DNA of 64,000 nucleotides from Prinia subflava (GCF_021018805.1 NC_086254.1:27837300-27901299), one strand, 5' to 3'; numbered from the stretch's first letter, positions 1 through 10,984 are shown. The notes: generated by a model not told the origin, from the letters alone. Numbers and translations: made by a program.

Positions 1-3000
1 TCCCTGTGCTGCTGCTCAGGCCTCTAAACACTCTGCGTGATCTTTGGATCATTGTATTGTTGATCTGCTGAAAACTGAAAATAGTTCATTCAATTTGCAG
101 CAGCAGTGAATTTTTACAGATTTTTTTTTCAAGTATTCAGAATGTTATGGGAAACAAAAAAAGACAACAAGTAATAGATGGGGTTTGAGGTTGTTCTTTA
201 TATCTTTTTTTTCCTCTCATGATTATTGGGTTCACTGGCAAGGGCAAGAAGGGCTAGAAAACTGAATGAAGAGAAAAAATGACCCTTGAAAAAGAAACTC
301 ACATTTTTTAGCTCAAATAGATATTTAGAAAAATAAAAGAGAAGCTATTTTCTACAAACACCTTCCTTTGAAAGAGAAATGAACAATGGTCAACCCACTC
401 TTCAATAGCAGAAGTATTTTATATAATAGGCTGGACACTGAAACCATGAATTTTTTTAGATTTTAAGGCCAATTCCTCTACTGATTTTTTGAGTATCTGC
501 TGTGCTTTGCAGGTTTTCCTTTTCATATGTACTGTGTTCTGTTCTGTGGGCTGGGATATTAATAGGATTTGATTTGAAGCACTTTCATGAATCACGTTGC
601 AAGCTACATTTAGCTATTCCTAACTATTACAATACCTAAAGTTTTGAGGCAATCGAATGCCATGGTAGTGGGGGCCAGGGAAAGAATTAGGGCAGGAGAT
701 GAAAAGATTTGACTCTATAGGAAATCACTTCACAAAACAGTTATTTGTTACTCACTTGTGCACCAGTTACTGCAGTCTCTATGTGTATGTGTACTTTTTA
801 CAAGAGCACGGAGTGCTAGAATAAGGGAGGATGGCTTTAAACTAAAAGAGGAGAGGTTTAGGTTTGATATTAGGAAGAAGTTCTTTACTCAGATGGTGGT
901 GAGGCATTGGCACAGGGTTGCCCCATCCCTGGAAGTGTCCAAGGACAGGTTGGAAAAAGCTTAGAGCAGCCTGGGATAGTGGAAGGTGTCCCTGCCCATG
1001 GCAGGAGTTGCAATGAGATGAACTAAGGTTCCTTCCAACCCAAACTATTCTGGGATTCTATGATTTAGTTCATAACAACATCCTCCAGGCTTCCTGAATG
1101 AATGATTGTTAAAGTGTGGAGAAATAAACAATTTATTATTATTAATGTGTTAACTTTTTTTCGTTATTATTGAAAAGTTCACTGAGGGAAGTGCAGAGAG
1201 GAAGCTGTTGATAGGCAGAGAAGATCCCTGTAGATGTATAGCAGAACTTGTTATGGGAAAAGAAAAACTTGAGGTGCATGAAACAGCAAAGTGAGACTTC
1301 TGAGCTTTGCCCTGCCTTGAGGAAGTGGTTTTGTGTTTGTCCCAGGAGTAACCAGTCACTTTTCAGTGTCTTGCTGCTATTCCCTGAGTTGGATCCTATT
1401 TCCTGGCCACAGTGGATTTGTTTTATGGATGCTGTGGAGCTCTGTGTCAACATCCAGCAGAGTGCTTTGGTCCCTCGGGGCTGCCCTGGGAGGCAGCTGA
1501 GCAGATGGGCTCCCTCCCGGGTATTCCTGTGGCAGGAGCTCCCCAGGGAGCAGCAGTGCAGGTGGGAAGCAAGGGGGAGGACAACAGAGGCAGCCAGAAG
1601 AGGAAAAGAGAGGCCCCAAATGGAGAAACAGCAGCAGTCAGCTGTGTCTAGGGCTTTAGGTGTAATGATTTTGTCTTCTCTGCTTCAGGCTGCAAAGCAG
1701 TTATATCACAGGGTCTGAATGTTTTATTCTGGAAAATGGATCCACATCTCAATAGTGGCTAGCACCTGAGCATGTGGGAATGGGAACTGTGCCATAAATT
1801 TGCTTGGTAGCCAGTCTCTTTACACATCAGTTGCAGTGGCAAGCTGTGGTGTCTCCTTTTGTGTTCCAGCCTCTTCGTTTCTTCACCAATGCCAACTGAT
1901 ATCTTTTTTCCCTCCTGTTACAAAAGCCTCTTTCCTCAGTAAACTCTTAATTTATTGATGAAAGCACAATAGTCTTCCTTGAGCTAAGCCACACAGAACA
2001 GCTTCAGCCCCTTACAGCTGTGTAGCACCTCGAGGGGAAAGAATTCTGAATTCTGCTGGAGATTTTCCAGGGGCTCCAGTCCCTTCAGTGCTTTCAAGCT
2101 CTTCATTATGCTGTCTCCAGATATGCTCAGGCCCTTGTATTTATTGATTGTTTTCCTTCTGAATCAGGTTCATAATAGCAAACAGATTTTGATTGATTAT
2201 GTTTATATTACTTTCTTCATTGAGTGTTTCCAATCACTGTCTAGTGATGGCACTGTTGATCATTAGCACTGATCTGTCCTGGATTCCTGATTGATGTTTA
2301 CTGATTCTCACATTTGTTTATCACTAGCTCATGACACTCCTCATTTTAAGAAGCATTCAGAAGTTCAGTAGGACATCTTAATGCACTGAGAAGAAACTGA
2401 AAATGTATGACTTGCTAAAAAAGATCAATTTAAGCTGCATACAGAAGATTACTGAATATGTTATTTGCTTTCCAAATTTTGGTGTGCTAAAATAAAACCC
2501 TATCATTTATACATAGTGACTTGTTTTTCTTGCTCTCAGCACCACACTTGGTGTCATTTCATCTTCTTCTACAGTCATCTCACTGGTTCTCCTCAGCTTT
2601 CCTCTGTTGGTGAAATGTTCCCCCCAAAACCACATCAGTCTCTCCCCACAGATAATCAACCTTAAACTTATCCTGAAGTTTTTATGATGGAAGAAGGTTA
2701 TGTATACAAGAAAAAAAACCCAAAACAAATAACCATTGCCATAAACAGACCAATGTTGCCAATTAATTTAGAAGCTGCTTTTGAGCTCCTCTGAGATTTA
2801 TACAGCTTTTCCCTCTTTAACAATCAGGCTGGGGCTTCCCCTAAAACAGGTGGAATTGTGCACCAGGTGGTTATAAGAAATAGAAGATGAGGTCATTTCT
2901 TGTAAAATGCTTCATAAAATCAGAATTACCAATCACTCTTATTGATTACCAGGTGATTTGCTACAACCCATCAGCAGGCCCCAAACAGCCTCTGCAGGAG

Positions 3001-5380
3001 AGATTCTGTTAACTCTGTCCCTTGGATTTTTAGGATGCATTCTTCAAAAATCAGCAAAGACTTAGAAAGGACAGGATCCAAGGAGTGGGAGATAATGTGC
3101 CATTATCTTCATATGTATTTTATTACAGAGAAATTCACTAAGGACAAACCTCCCCAGCACATTTTCTTGCTACAGGATTCTGTAAATGTCATATAAAAGC
3201 ACTGCCCTCTACTGCTCAGGGGCTTTCATTAACGAGTATTTAATTAGCAAAAAACCCAACCCAACACAGTTCTTTTTAATGATTGTATGGGCTTGCCTGT
3301 AACAAAAAGGACTGTGGATCCTTTTATTAAAAGAAAAATGCTAATTTATCATTTCTAAGAAACACAAACCTCCCATGTTCTTATGTTTACATGGAGAACT
3401 GATATTTTGTCAAGAGTTTAGAAGTTTTATTTAGGAGAAGCATCTTCTCAGGCAGTGGTAAAGGAAAACACATTTTCAAGTAATTTCACCTTTCAAAACT
3501 ATCCTTAAAATCTTCCATTTTGTGGAATTGCGACCACAGGAAGGCAAAGGAATGGGAAGATTTCAAGTTGTGAAGATGCAATTGTAGAAAAAGACTTGAT
3601 TCCCAAAGTAAAGGCAATGCAATCTGTTCAAGCTGTCTGGAGCAAATTCTTGTTGCTATTTATCAGCTAATTTTACAGTACATTTTCTTAAGAAATGTGA
3701 GGTGCAAAACACATGCAAAAACAAGCTGAAAAGGATGCAGAAATAATGTTAGGAGAGTCACAGCAAAATAAGGACGTGACAGCCATAGGAGTCAGGATCA
3801 CCTGGCACTAGACTGGGTTTTAGCAAGCTCTGTTATTTTCTGGAGAAAACTTGAGTTTAATTTTATACCTTTGCCTTGTGACTCCTGTTTATAAAGATGA
3901 AATTTGGACTGGTCAGCCAATGGAGAGCTTCAGCCCATCCCAACCAATTGGGGGCAAGTGGGCTGTACAAATGGCCTCTGGGTCAGGTGGGGTCACTTAC
4001 TCTTTGGCAGGGTTTTTGCTTTGGAGAGACAACTGAAAAGAGGTTTTTGTGTGAAGCTTGAGGTTTTGAGAGAGTTTTAAATCATGGAAGCCTTCTGGGG
4101 TTTGGTTAGCATGTTTCAGGTAAAGCTGCTTTTCTTTTTTTATATAGTTTTATTTTTATTGTGCTAATTGTTTGTATGAGTTGTAATGTTGCTTTGGCTT
4201 TGTATTGTTCTGTAAGTAGTGGGTTGTGGTAGAATATTTGTTTTTAGTGGTGTTTTAGCTATTTAAAATTTTAATTTGGTTTGGGGAGCCTTGTTAGCAG
4301 AATTAATGAATCTTCTGCAGAGTATATGAATATGCAGGTAAACCATAATAGGTTGCTTAATAAGCAGAAGATAAATATATTTGTTCTCGTATGTTGCACC
4401 TCTTATTAAAAAGTCTTTTGTGGAAGAAATCATTTTCTTTGAGAAGACACAAAGCAAAAAGCAGTGAAGCTTGCTCTCAAGTGCTTTCTAGGTGGAGGAA
4501 GACTAAGATAACCTGGCCATCATCTCTGTCAAACCCAGAATTTGTTGTAGCTTAAGAGTTACAGCTTTAGCTTTGTTGAGGCTCCAGAGGAGAGCAGCAC
4601 TGATTGTGGAGCTGTGCTGCATGAACGAGTGTCTGTGTTCTGGGAGCAAAATCTGCTGTGAAGGCAAACAATCTGCCTCTCCTCAGCTTGCTTAGCTTGC
4701 AGGTTCTGCTGGCCATCAGTGGCTAAGGGCTTCGGAGCTTTCTTTCTCTGTGGGCTTTTCCTTATACCAGTGACATCGTTCTGGAGTAACTACTGCATTA
4801 AATAAAACACAGTCCCTTTCTGAAAGGGACTTTCAGTGCCTTTTCTTCCAGCCCTTCCAGTCTCTGTCCTTGTCATTATAGAAGGAAATTCTGATTATTC
4901 ATGAACTTTCTCTTCCCTGCTACCTTTTATTATTATTTGATTTTGCTTTTAGAATCCTACTAAATGTGTAATACATATGGAGGACAACTGTGGGTTTTGT
5001 GACTAAAATGACCTGTTTTTCTTCCCTAAATGTGCTGAAGCTCTTAATTAGGAGAAATAGTTCTTCAGAGATGCTACTGGCCTGAAAATCAGGCACTTGG
5101 TAACTTCTTTAGTTTCAGTCTTCCTCTTGCACAGAAGGGGCACAATATGACAAAAACTAGAAAATCCTTGATTTAAGGGCATCACCTCATAGAAACTGCA
5201 CCTAATTATTTTAGGCTATGACTTGGAAAATTTTTCTTTTATAGAGCTATTTCTAGTTAATCACTGCTTATTAATCATGACAATAAAGACATGGGAAATG
5301 TGATGTTTTGTGTGGTGTTTGGCTGTAAATGGGAGATTGAGACATTATTTGTTTGGGTGTGGCTGTTCTCTGTTTTGTTA
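1..5380. other. Intergenic 5' flank of BIRC7
   Basis: AT-rich sequence with no splice-flanked open frame that I recognise. Short frames on both strands, the longest about 156 codons at 1248-1718 (+), resemble no known protein and lack coding character. The only assigned element is the CR1 tail at 796-1064. There is no CpG island here, so the promoter of a further upstream gene (YTHDF1 in mammals) is not within the window. Confidence 0.7.
796..1064 (+). repeat. CR1 retrotransposon 3' fragment, sense on plus
   Basis: This is a degenerate copy of the 3' end of an avian CR1 LINE. In order it shows the 'ggctttaaactaaaagagg' block, the 'gatattaggaagaa' block, the 'ccctggaagtgtccaagg' block, 'ggtgtccctgcccatggcag', and a terminal 'ttccttccaacccaaac' followed by the ATTCTATGAT-type 3' tail. 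It is 5'-truncated, as most CR1 copies are. Only non-coding 3' sequence remains. Confidence 0.9.
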
Positions 5381-5408
5381 TGACGTGCCTGGTTTGGGGA
5401 ATAAAAAG
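5381..5408 (+). promoter_or_regulatory. Candidate BIRC7 core promoter (CRE-like site and TATA variant)
   Basis: A CRE-like TGACGTG lies at 5381-5387 and a TATA-box variant ATAAAAAG at 5401-5408. A start about 25-30 bases downstream (near 5430) would fall just before an ATG at 5446. The arrangement sits 380 bases upstream of the certain coding exon and is the best promoter-like signal nearby. It is inferred from motifs only. The region is not GC-rich. Confidence 0.35.
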
Positions 5409-5445
5409 CAGAGCCTTTTTAATGCTAGTTTAAAGGCTTAGCAAA

Positions 5446-5547
5446 ATGGCTGGGGATTTATCTTGTGGCTCAGATGCCAGAGGTTGGCTTGGTTCAGCCT
5501 GGGAGGCAGCACAGGTTTTGCCCTCCCCTCTCTGTTCCGTCTTTCCT
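5446..5547 (+). CDS. Possible first coding exon or uORF of BIRC7
   Basis: An ATG at 5446 in good context (A at -3, G at +4) opens a frame. If a donor at 5548 (CCT|gtaaat) were joined to the acceptor before 5780, the 34 codons 5446-5547 would read in frame into the BIRC7 ORF and add 37 residues before the ATG at 5789. If unspliced, the frame instead stops at 5652 and is an upstream ORF. I see no recognisable domain in the 34 residues. The donor is only moderate. Alternatively this is untranslated leader. Confidence 0.3.
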
Positions 5548-5779
5548 GTAAATTGGCAGAGGGCCTTGGAAAGCACTGGGCTCTCCCTGTCAGACACCAG
5601 TGAGGGCTCAGCAAAAGTTCAACAGCAAAGTACAGAAACACCAGATCTGTGACTGGGCTGCAATTCCGAAACAAGCTGGGCTTTGTTGAGAGCAGGAGCT
5701 TTCCAGAATGTGCACGGGGACGAGGAATAATAGCAGGGGGTGAACTGACTGCTCTGGGCTCTCCCATCCTCTCTTGCAG

Positions 5780-6308
5780 AGCACGGCCATGGGGGATGCA
5801 GCACCAGCAGAGCTGCCTGAGCCCAGGGGTGCTGGCTGTCACCTCTTTGACCCCAGCATGAGGAGCGTGGCCAGGAGGATGAGGACTTTCCAGCAGTGGC
5901 CCCGTGCTGCCCCTGTGTCTGCCCGGGACCTGGCCGAGGCTGGATTTTTCTATGTGGGCCCCAGGGATGAAGTGCAGTGTTTCTGCTGTGGTGGTGTCCT
6001 GAAGGACTGGAGACCTGGTGACTGCCCCGTAACAGAGCACCTGAATTTCTTCCCTTCCTGTGAATACCTCCATGATAAAGGTGTTGGGAAACAGGAGGTG
6101 CTGTCCCTGCACGGGATCTTTGACACTGTGGATGGGCAGTTCTTGAGTGTCTTGCAGGGGATAGTCAGTGAGGAGACAGCCCTGCCCAATGAGCCAGAGT
6201 ACCCCGAGATGGTGACAGAGGAGATGAGACTGTCTACGTTTGAGAACTGGCCACCAAATTCCAACATGCATCCAGAGCAGCTGGCTAGAGCAGGGTTCTT
6301 TTACACAG
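5780..6308 (+). CDS. BIRC7: BIRC7 exon with start codon, BIR1 and first part of BIR2
   Basis: The acceptor ctcttgcag ends at 5779, the ATG is at 5789, and the donor gtaggt is at 6309, leaving phase 1. Coding bases 5789-6308 give residues 1-173 plus one base. BIR1 has CX2CX16HX6C spacing. The acceptor just before the ATG implies at least one upstream leader exon. Reading into the intron would stop after a dozen or so codons and give a BIR1-only product. Confidence 0.92.
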
Positions 6309-9300
6309 GTAGGTACTCTGGGGAAATGTCCTTAACTCTGATTCAAGTTAACTTTTGAAGGTTTCACTGTTTTATTGCTCTTAGAAACACCTGTGTGTAT
6401 GTGTACTGTAGTTAAAAACCACATCCTTCCTTCCGCCTGTGCTGTTTCTCTTGCAGCTTGTGCAGAATTCATTTCAACATTTAACTCATTTTGGGTACTG
6501 AGGGGTCCACTAGTAAATACCTCCTTGCCAGCAGGAGAGGGAAAGGTGATGTGTTTTAAACAGATGTTTTACTAACAGAAAACTGTGTGCTTTCAGATCC
6601 ATTGAGTGTATTTAGTCCTTGCACTTCTAAAAGGACTTGAGAGGTTTGTTTGGTGTGTCATGTTTTGGATAGGCTGTGTCTTGCACTGAAGCCTTTTCTT
6701 CTCAAAACCCCAAATCTGAGTGGCAGCTGTATGGAGTCAGCCCATGTGGCTTTCTCTGGCTTGTTTCTCTAAGGGCTCTTCATTTGAAATACAGAAATCA
6801 GATAGTTTTTTTTGTTGTGGAAAATTGGCAATATTCCTTGTAATCACATGCATGTGAATATCAATATAATGCTATTCTTTCCCTTTGAGAATGCTTTGCT
6901 GGTTAGGTGACAGGTTTGAAGAAATACTCCTCTCTGAATTGACCAGTCAGAGGAAATACTTGCACTATGGCAGATTGGGTTAGTGAGGGAAGTGTGTTCA
7001 CAGGTAAAACTAATTACAGCTCTGCTCCAAAGGCAGCCAGGGGGATTGGCTGGGGAGTTGTGCATGGGAGCTCAGCTGCTCCTGTTAGCTTGTGACCCCC
7101 TTCTGGAATCATCTCCACCAGCTCTGGGAGCTCAGATTGAATTCCTGCCCCTGTACAGTGTGCACGGTGTTGGTGAATTGTCATGTGTTCATCTGTTCCC
7201 TCCAAAGCCTGTTTTGTGCTGAGTCTTGCCCCAGGTTCTCACCCAGGGTTAGTGTAGGGCATGTAGTATCACGTAATCAAATCAGGTATCAAATAATCTC
7301 TTGATCTCCCTTTCAGGACAAGGAGATGTAGTGAGGTGTTTTTACTGCGATGGAGGCGTTAGGAGCTGGTCCTTCGGTGATGATCCTTGGAGGGAACATG
7401 CCAAGTGGTACCCAGAGTAAGTCAGTCTTGGTTAACAAATACCCCTCCTAGCAAGGCCAAAAGACAGGTCATGCATTCCACACTGATACTTTTCTTTCAT
7501 AGGATAGAAATATTTATATCCTCTCACCTTAAAAGCAAAATAAAATGTTCAAGCTCAGATAGAATGGCACAGTTCAGACCTGAGAGTCTCTAATTTGACC
7601 TAGAGTTCACCATCTAAGAATTCAATTAAAATAACTTTCTTCAGCAATCAAAGAAGAGCTTTCATTACTCCTTCTCTGAGGTACAAGAAGAAATGGATTA
7701 TAGGCCTTGGGTTTCTGCAGCAGTTCTTGTTGCTTTCCTGTGAACTGCTCTCTCATCACAGTTCCTGTGGCCTGTTTTAAAACATGTTACAGCTGAGCTC
7801 ATCTTGGGCCAAAATGAAGACTGAATTAAGAGGGAGGGATCATGATCCTCTGTCAACCTTTGTGCAAGAGGTGAAATGCCTGATACCCTGTCTTTAATGG
7901 GTATATAACAACTTGCTCATTGCTCATAACACCCTTTGCTTCTAAATTTCAAACTGCTACTTTCACTTGGGAAGTCTTGTACTAATGTATTTAAACTTTT
8001 CTGCTCATAGGTGTGAATTTTTACTGCACTCAAGGGGGAGAGAATTTGTTAGCAGCATTCAGACAACCTTTTCTACCACCATGCTGGCTCCAGTGAGTCA
8101 TGAATATTTTGTGTGTAGTTGATTAGGTTTGGTAGATTGGGAGAGTTTTGAACATGTGCTTCTCTTTGTATCATTTTCAGAGACATTCCTGGGATCAGAC
8201 TGAGCAAGGCTCCTCTCCTTCCCAAGGTCAGTGCTGTAATTCCCTGGTGTTTTATCCTCTGGTGAATGAGGTGTGGTCTGAGTTCCACCAGCCCACCTCA
8301 GCTGCCCTGCCCTCTGTAGATGTGGTGCTTGTGAGATGTTTTGATATTCTAGAAGCTGTTTCACTGTGGTTTTAGGAAATGGTCTCTAGCTAAAGAAACA
8401 AAACCACTTGTTCTTGTGAGACCTCTTAGCCTAAAGCCTGAGACACTTAGCTAGTTTGGATAATCATGTGAGTTTTGAGTGCTTACCTAACTTATCTTTG
8501 GCTTTTGCATGCTCTTGCTGTTGATGTCTGTCTGTGAAGTCCTTCACTACAACATTTTAAACATGCTTGATAAGAAACCAGAGAACAGTATAGGGTCTAG
8601 ATGTTCATGAAAATGTTGATCCTACAGTTTATTCCCATTTATCAGTGGCTCCCAGAAATGTAAGTAGGGAAAATTTGGCTCCCATAAGCTTAAGCAAGAC
8701 TTGAGCCTTTGAAGAGACAGCCAGCTGAATTTCCTACTTCTGTTGTAGTTGATGAATGGTTGAGGTAGGAGAGGCTTCAACTGGGATGTTCCACTTGATG
8801 TTCATGAAAGCAGTTCTGAGGCTTCTGTTCTGGGATTTGAAAAGAGAGATAAGGATTCTGGACTGATGCCAAACACAGGAGACTGTTCACTGATAAAGCG
8901 AAATAAACCATCCAAAATAAGTATCTGGGCTTTTATGAAATTGGCTTTGATTAATTTTTGTGTGAATTATGATTTGAAGTAAAAAGTAAATGTGGAAGTT
9001 AATCTAGCTGTATGGATAGCTTGAGGATTATTCTAGGATATATTAATGCCATCTTATGTAGAACACCTTCAAGGAATGGCACACATTTTGCCCAAAGTTC
9101 TGCCTTTTTGGTAAAGTACCTGTTCACTGCTTTACAGATCCTCTGAGGAATTGGAAATTGCTGGCTCACCCTTCTGAGGATCAGAGTCTCATAGTGCAGA
9201 ATGTCCTGCAGATGGGCTTTGACCCCACCTGGGTGGCAAACCTGGTAGAGAATAGATTTGTGCTGACTGGGACTTTCTACCTGTCTGAGTCTGAGCTGAT

Positions 9301-10984
9301 TTCAGAGCTGCTGCAGCCAGGCTGGGGGGCCAGCAGCAGTGCAGGAGGAAGCAGAGGTAGGACTGACTCACAACTGGGCTGGGAGGTGTTTAATCTCCTC
9401 CTCACTGCACCTGGAGCACTGCTGGGGATGTCCTGAGGGTCTGTCTGCACCTGCCCAGGCTGGAACTGGGAGGGGTAATGCCCCCAAGCTTGCCTTTCCT
9501 TGGAGGCTGGGCAGTGAGGCTCTGATTGAAGGGAACCTGGAGAAGCTGTGGGATGTCAGTGGCTGTATCTGCCTGCACTGGGCTGTGGTGGGGATATCCT
9601 TGGTGTTTCCTGGTGCCCTCAGACCTGCAGTAACCAGCAGCTCCACAATGTGCAGGCCTGTGCCCAAATTCACAGCTGATCCAGACACAGGCACTTGTCT
9701 GAAGCAAAGCTCCTAGGATGGATGGTCGCTCCAAGCCTATTTAAAGTTGGAATCAATAACTCATTTATAAATAGCCACAGTTCTTGTCTAGATAATATAT
9801 ATTTTCCTTAGCTTCTGTCTTGTGTTATCTGTGTTGTGAAGTCTGTTTGCCAAGTGAAGTTTACTTGAATATGCAGTTCTAAAACTCCTGCCTCCACAGC
9901 ATGGTCTGTGGCTAACATGGAAAAAAATTCCACAGAACTGAAATTTTGATTAAATAGTAGCACAGGGGCTGGAATGACCAGCTGATGGGATAGAAAAACC
10001 AACACTGAGGAGAGAGTGTGATGTGGACAGATGGGCTTTGGCAAGGAGATGAACTTACATAGCTAATGAAGCACCACAGAGAGCATCAGCCACACCAGGC
10101 TGAGTTCAGACATTTTTAACCAAATGCTCCTGAGGTCCAGGGTAGTTCATCTTTCCACACAGCACTGTCAGGAGAGGGACAAAGGGGGCAGCATTGAATA
10201 CCAACTTCTCTTCTGGTTATACAGGTGCTGTTCAGAGAGAGCCTGGAACATCAAGACAAGAAGTGCGATCTGTGCAGCAAAAGGAATCAGGTGCTCTGGG
10301 CTGGCAGTGGTGGGGAATTGAGCTTAAGCATCATTGGGAGGAGTTCTAGAATAACAGTATCAGTAGTCATTATACTAATTCATTAATTTTGAAGGGGGCT
10401 GTGTGCTAGTTTGAGTGGTACCTGAGCACAGGAACCTTAATTCAGGGATTGGAGTGCCCCTGTGATACAGCTGCTACAAAACAATCCAGTTATGGGGATA
10501 ATTTATGTACCACAGTGAATGCTGTTGATCTGTGTCCCTGCTCAGCCCAGCATGTGTAGATAAGCTGAATCCTGTGTGGATAAGCCAGTCTACAACAGCT
10601 GTAGTTTTTCAGCTTAAAGGAAACTTGCCTGAGAGATCCTTTTGCCATCTTCACAGTCTCTGAGCAAAACAATGGGCACGTTGCAGTGTGACTTCCTAAG
10701 CTGTCACAACTGGCACTCTGGAGCTGTGACAACACTAACAGTTTGGGCCTTTGTGTTTTTTTCTTCTTTTTCTTGGTAAAGATGAGTCTCAGCTGAGCAC
10801 AGAAGAGCAGCTCCGCCGCCTGCGAGAGGAGAGGACGTGCAAAGTGTGCATGGACAAAGAGGTGTCTGTTGTGTTTGTGCCCTGTGGCCACCTGGTAGCT
10901 TGTGAAGAGTGTGCCCTCAACTTGAGGCTGTGTCCCATCTGCAGAGCTGCCATCCGGGGCAGTGTGAGAGCTTTCATGTCCTGA
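5789..10984 (+). CDS. BIRC7: BIRC7 (livin-like inhibitor of apoptosis), seven coding exons, 411 aa
   Basis: IAP-family E3 ubiquitin ligase. Family members bind processed caspases and SMAC/HtrA2 through BIR domains and ubiquitinate clients through the RING, restraining apoptosis in the cytosol. Exons 5789-6308, 7317-7416, 8011-8092, 8181-8226, 9138-9356, 10225-10290 and 10782-10984 join without a frame break (1,236 nt including stop). Domain order: BIR1 about residues 30-95 (zinc ligands C64, C67, H84, C91), BIR2 about 146-222 (C181, C184, H201, C208), UBA about 262-309 with MGF at 275-277, RING 364-398 (C364, C367, C379, H381, C385, C388, C395, C398). BIR2 and the RING most resemble livin; BIR1 resembles XIAP BIR2. 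Human livin (298 aa) has one BIR and no UBA, so this is a fuller form, as in Xenopus. ATG 5789 has G at -3 and +4. XIAP is the alternative identity, but the NKAIN4 neighbour favours BIRC7. Confidence 0.93.
6309..7316 (+). other. BIRC7 intron 1
   Basis: The intron is 1,008 bases and GT-AG. No repeat or exon-like frame is recognised. Confidence 0.85.
7317..7416 (+). CDS. BIRC7: BIRC7 exon 2 (zinc-binding core of BIR2)
   Basis: The acceptor tttcag ends at 7316 and the donor is gtaagt at 7417; the exon is 100 nt, phase 1 in and 2 out. It encodes residues 174-206 plus two bases: CFYC, GGVRSW, GDDPW and EHAKWYPE. W191, D195 and W204 align with the groove residues W310, E314 and W323 of XIAP BIR3 that hold the N-terminal alanine of SMAC-type peptides, so this BIR should bind such peptides. 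Confidence 0.93.
7417..8010 (+). other. BIRC7 intron 2
   Basis: The intron is 594 bases, GT-AG and AT-rich. Nothing else is recognised. Confidence 0.85.
8011..8092 (+). CDS. BIRC7: BIRC7 exon 3 (end of BIR2)
   Basis: The acceptor is gctcatag and the donor gtgagt at 8093; the exon is 82 nt, phase 2 in and 0 out. It encodes residues 207-234, starting with the last zinc cysteine C208 and the C-terminal BIR helix (residues 209-224), which closely matches livin. Confidence 0.9.
8181..8226 (+). CDS. BIRC7: BIRC7 exon 4 (short linker)
   Basis: This 46 nt exon follows an intron of only 88 bases. The acceptor is cattttcag and the donor gtcagt at 8227; phase 0 in, 1 out. It encodes a polar Ser/Gln-rich linker, residues 235-249, between BIR2 and the UBA. 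No domain is visible; the assignment rests on splice sites and frame. Confidence 0.82.
8227..9137 (+). other. BIRC7 intron 4
   Basis: The intron is 911 bases and GT-AG. No repeat or additional exon is recognised. Confidence 0.8.
9138..9356 (+). CDS. BIRC7: BIRC7 exon 5 (UBA domain)
   Basis: The acceptor is gctttacag and the donor gtagga at 9357; the exon is 219 nt, symmetric phase 1-1. It encodes residues 250-322. The pattern [20 protein letters not shown], then [16 protein letters not shown], is the UBA domain found in XIAP and cIAPs, with the ubiquitin-contacting MGF loop at 275-277. A Gly/Ser-rich tail follows. Skipping the exon would not shift frame. Confidence 0.9.
9357..10224 (+). other. 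BIRC7 intron 5
   Basis: The intron is 868 bases and GT-AG. Open frames over its GC-richer first 370 bases on both strands have no recognisable similarity. Confidence 0.8.
10225..10290 (+). CDS. BIRC7: BIRC7 exon 6 (66 nt linker cassette)
   Basis: The acceptor is ggttatacag; the donor CAG|gtgctc at 10291 is weak. It is phase 1-1 and encodes residues 323-344, a polar linker with a QEVRSVQQ stretch similar to the pre-RING linker of livin. Leaving it out keeps the frame, so inclusion may be partial. Confidence 0.75.
10291..10781 (+). other. BIRC7 intron 6
   Basis: The intron is 491 bases and ends in a long T-rich tract before aaag at 10781. No other feature is seen. Confidence 0.8.
10782..10984 (+). 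CDS. BIRC7: BIRC7 terminal coding exon (RING domain)
   Basis: The acceptor is ttggtaaag after a T-rich tract, and the exon ends with TGA at 10982-10984. It encodes residues 345-411. After a basic helix ([10 protein letters not shown]) comes an intact C3HC4 RING with all eight zinc ligands and the VFVPCGH and CPICRA signatures. The hydrophobic C-terminal tail VRAFMS matches the IAP RING tail needed for dimerisation and E2 activation. An active E3 is predicted. Confidence 0.97.

Noticed and set aside
1..5380. A YTHDF1 end or promoter expected from mammalian synteny
   Set aside because: No YTH-domain coding sequence or CpG island is visible, so that neighbour, if present, lies beyond the left edge.
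5774..5788. In-frame codons upstream of ATG 5789 as the true start
   Set aside because: The first codon is TTG within the splice acceptor ctcttgcag, so it is intronic in the mature transcript; ATG 5789 is the first methionine of this exon.
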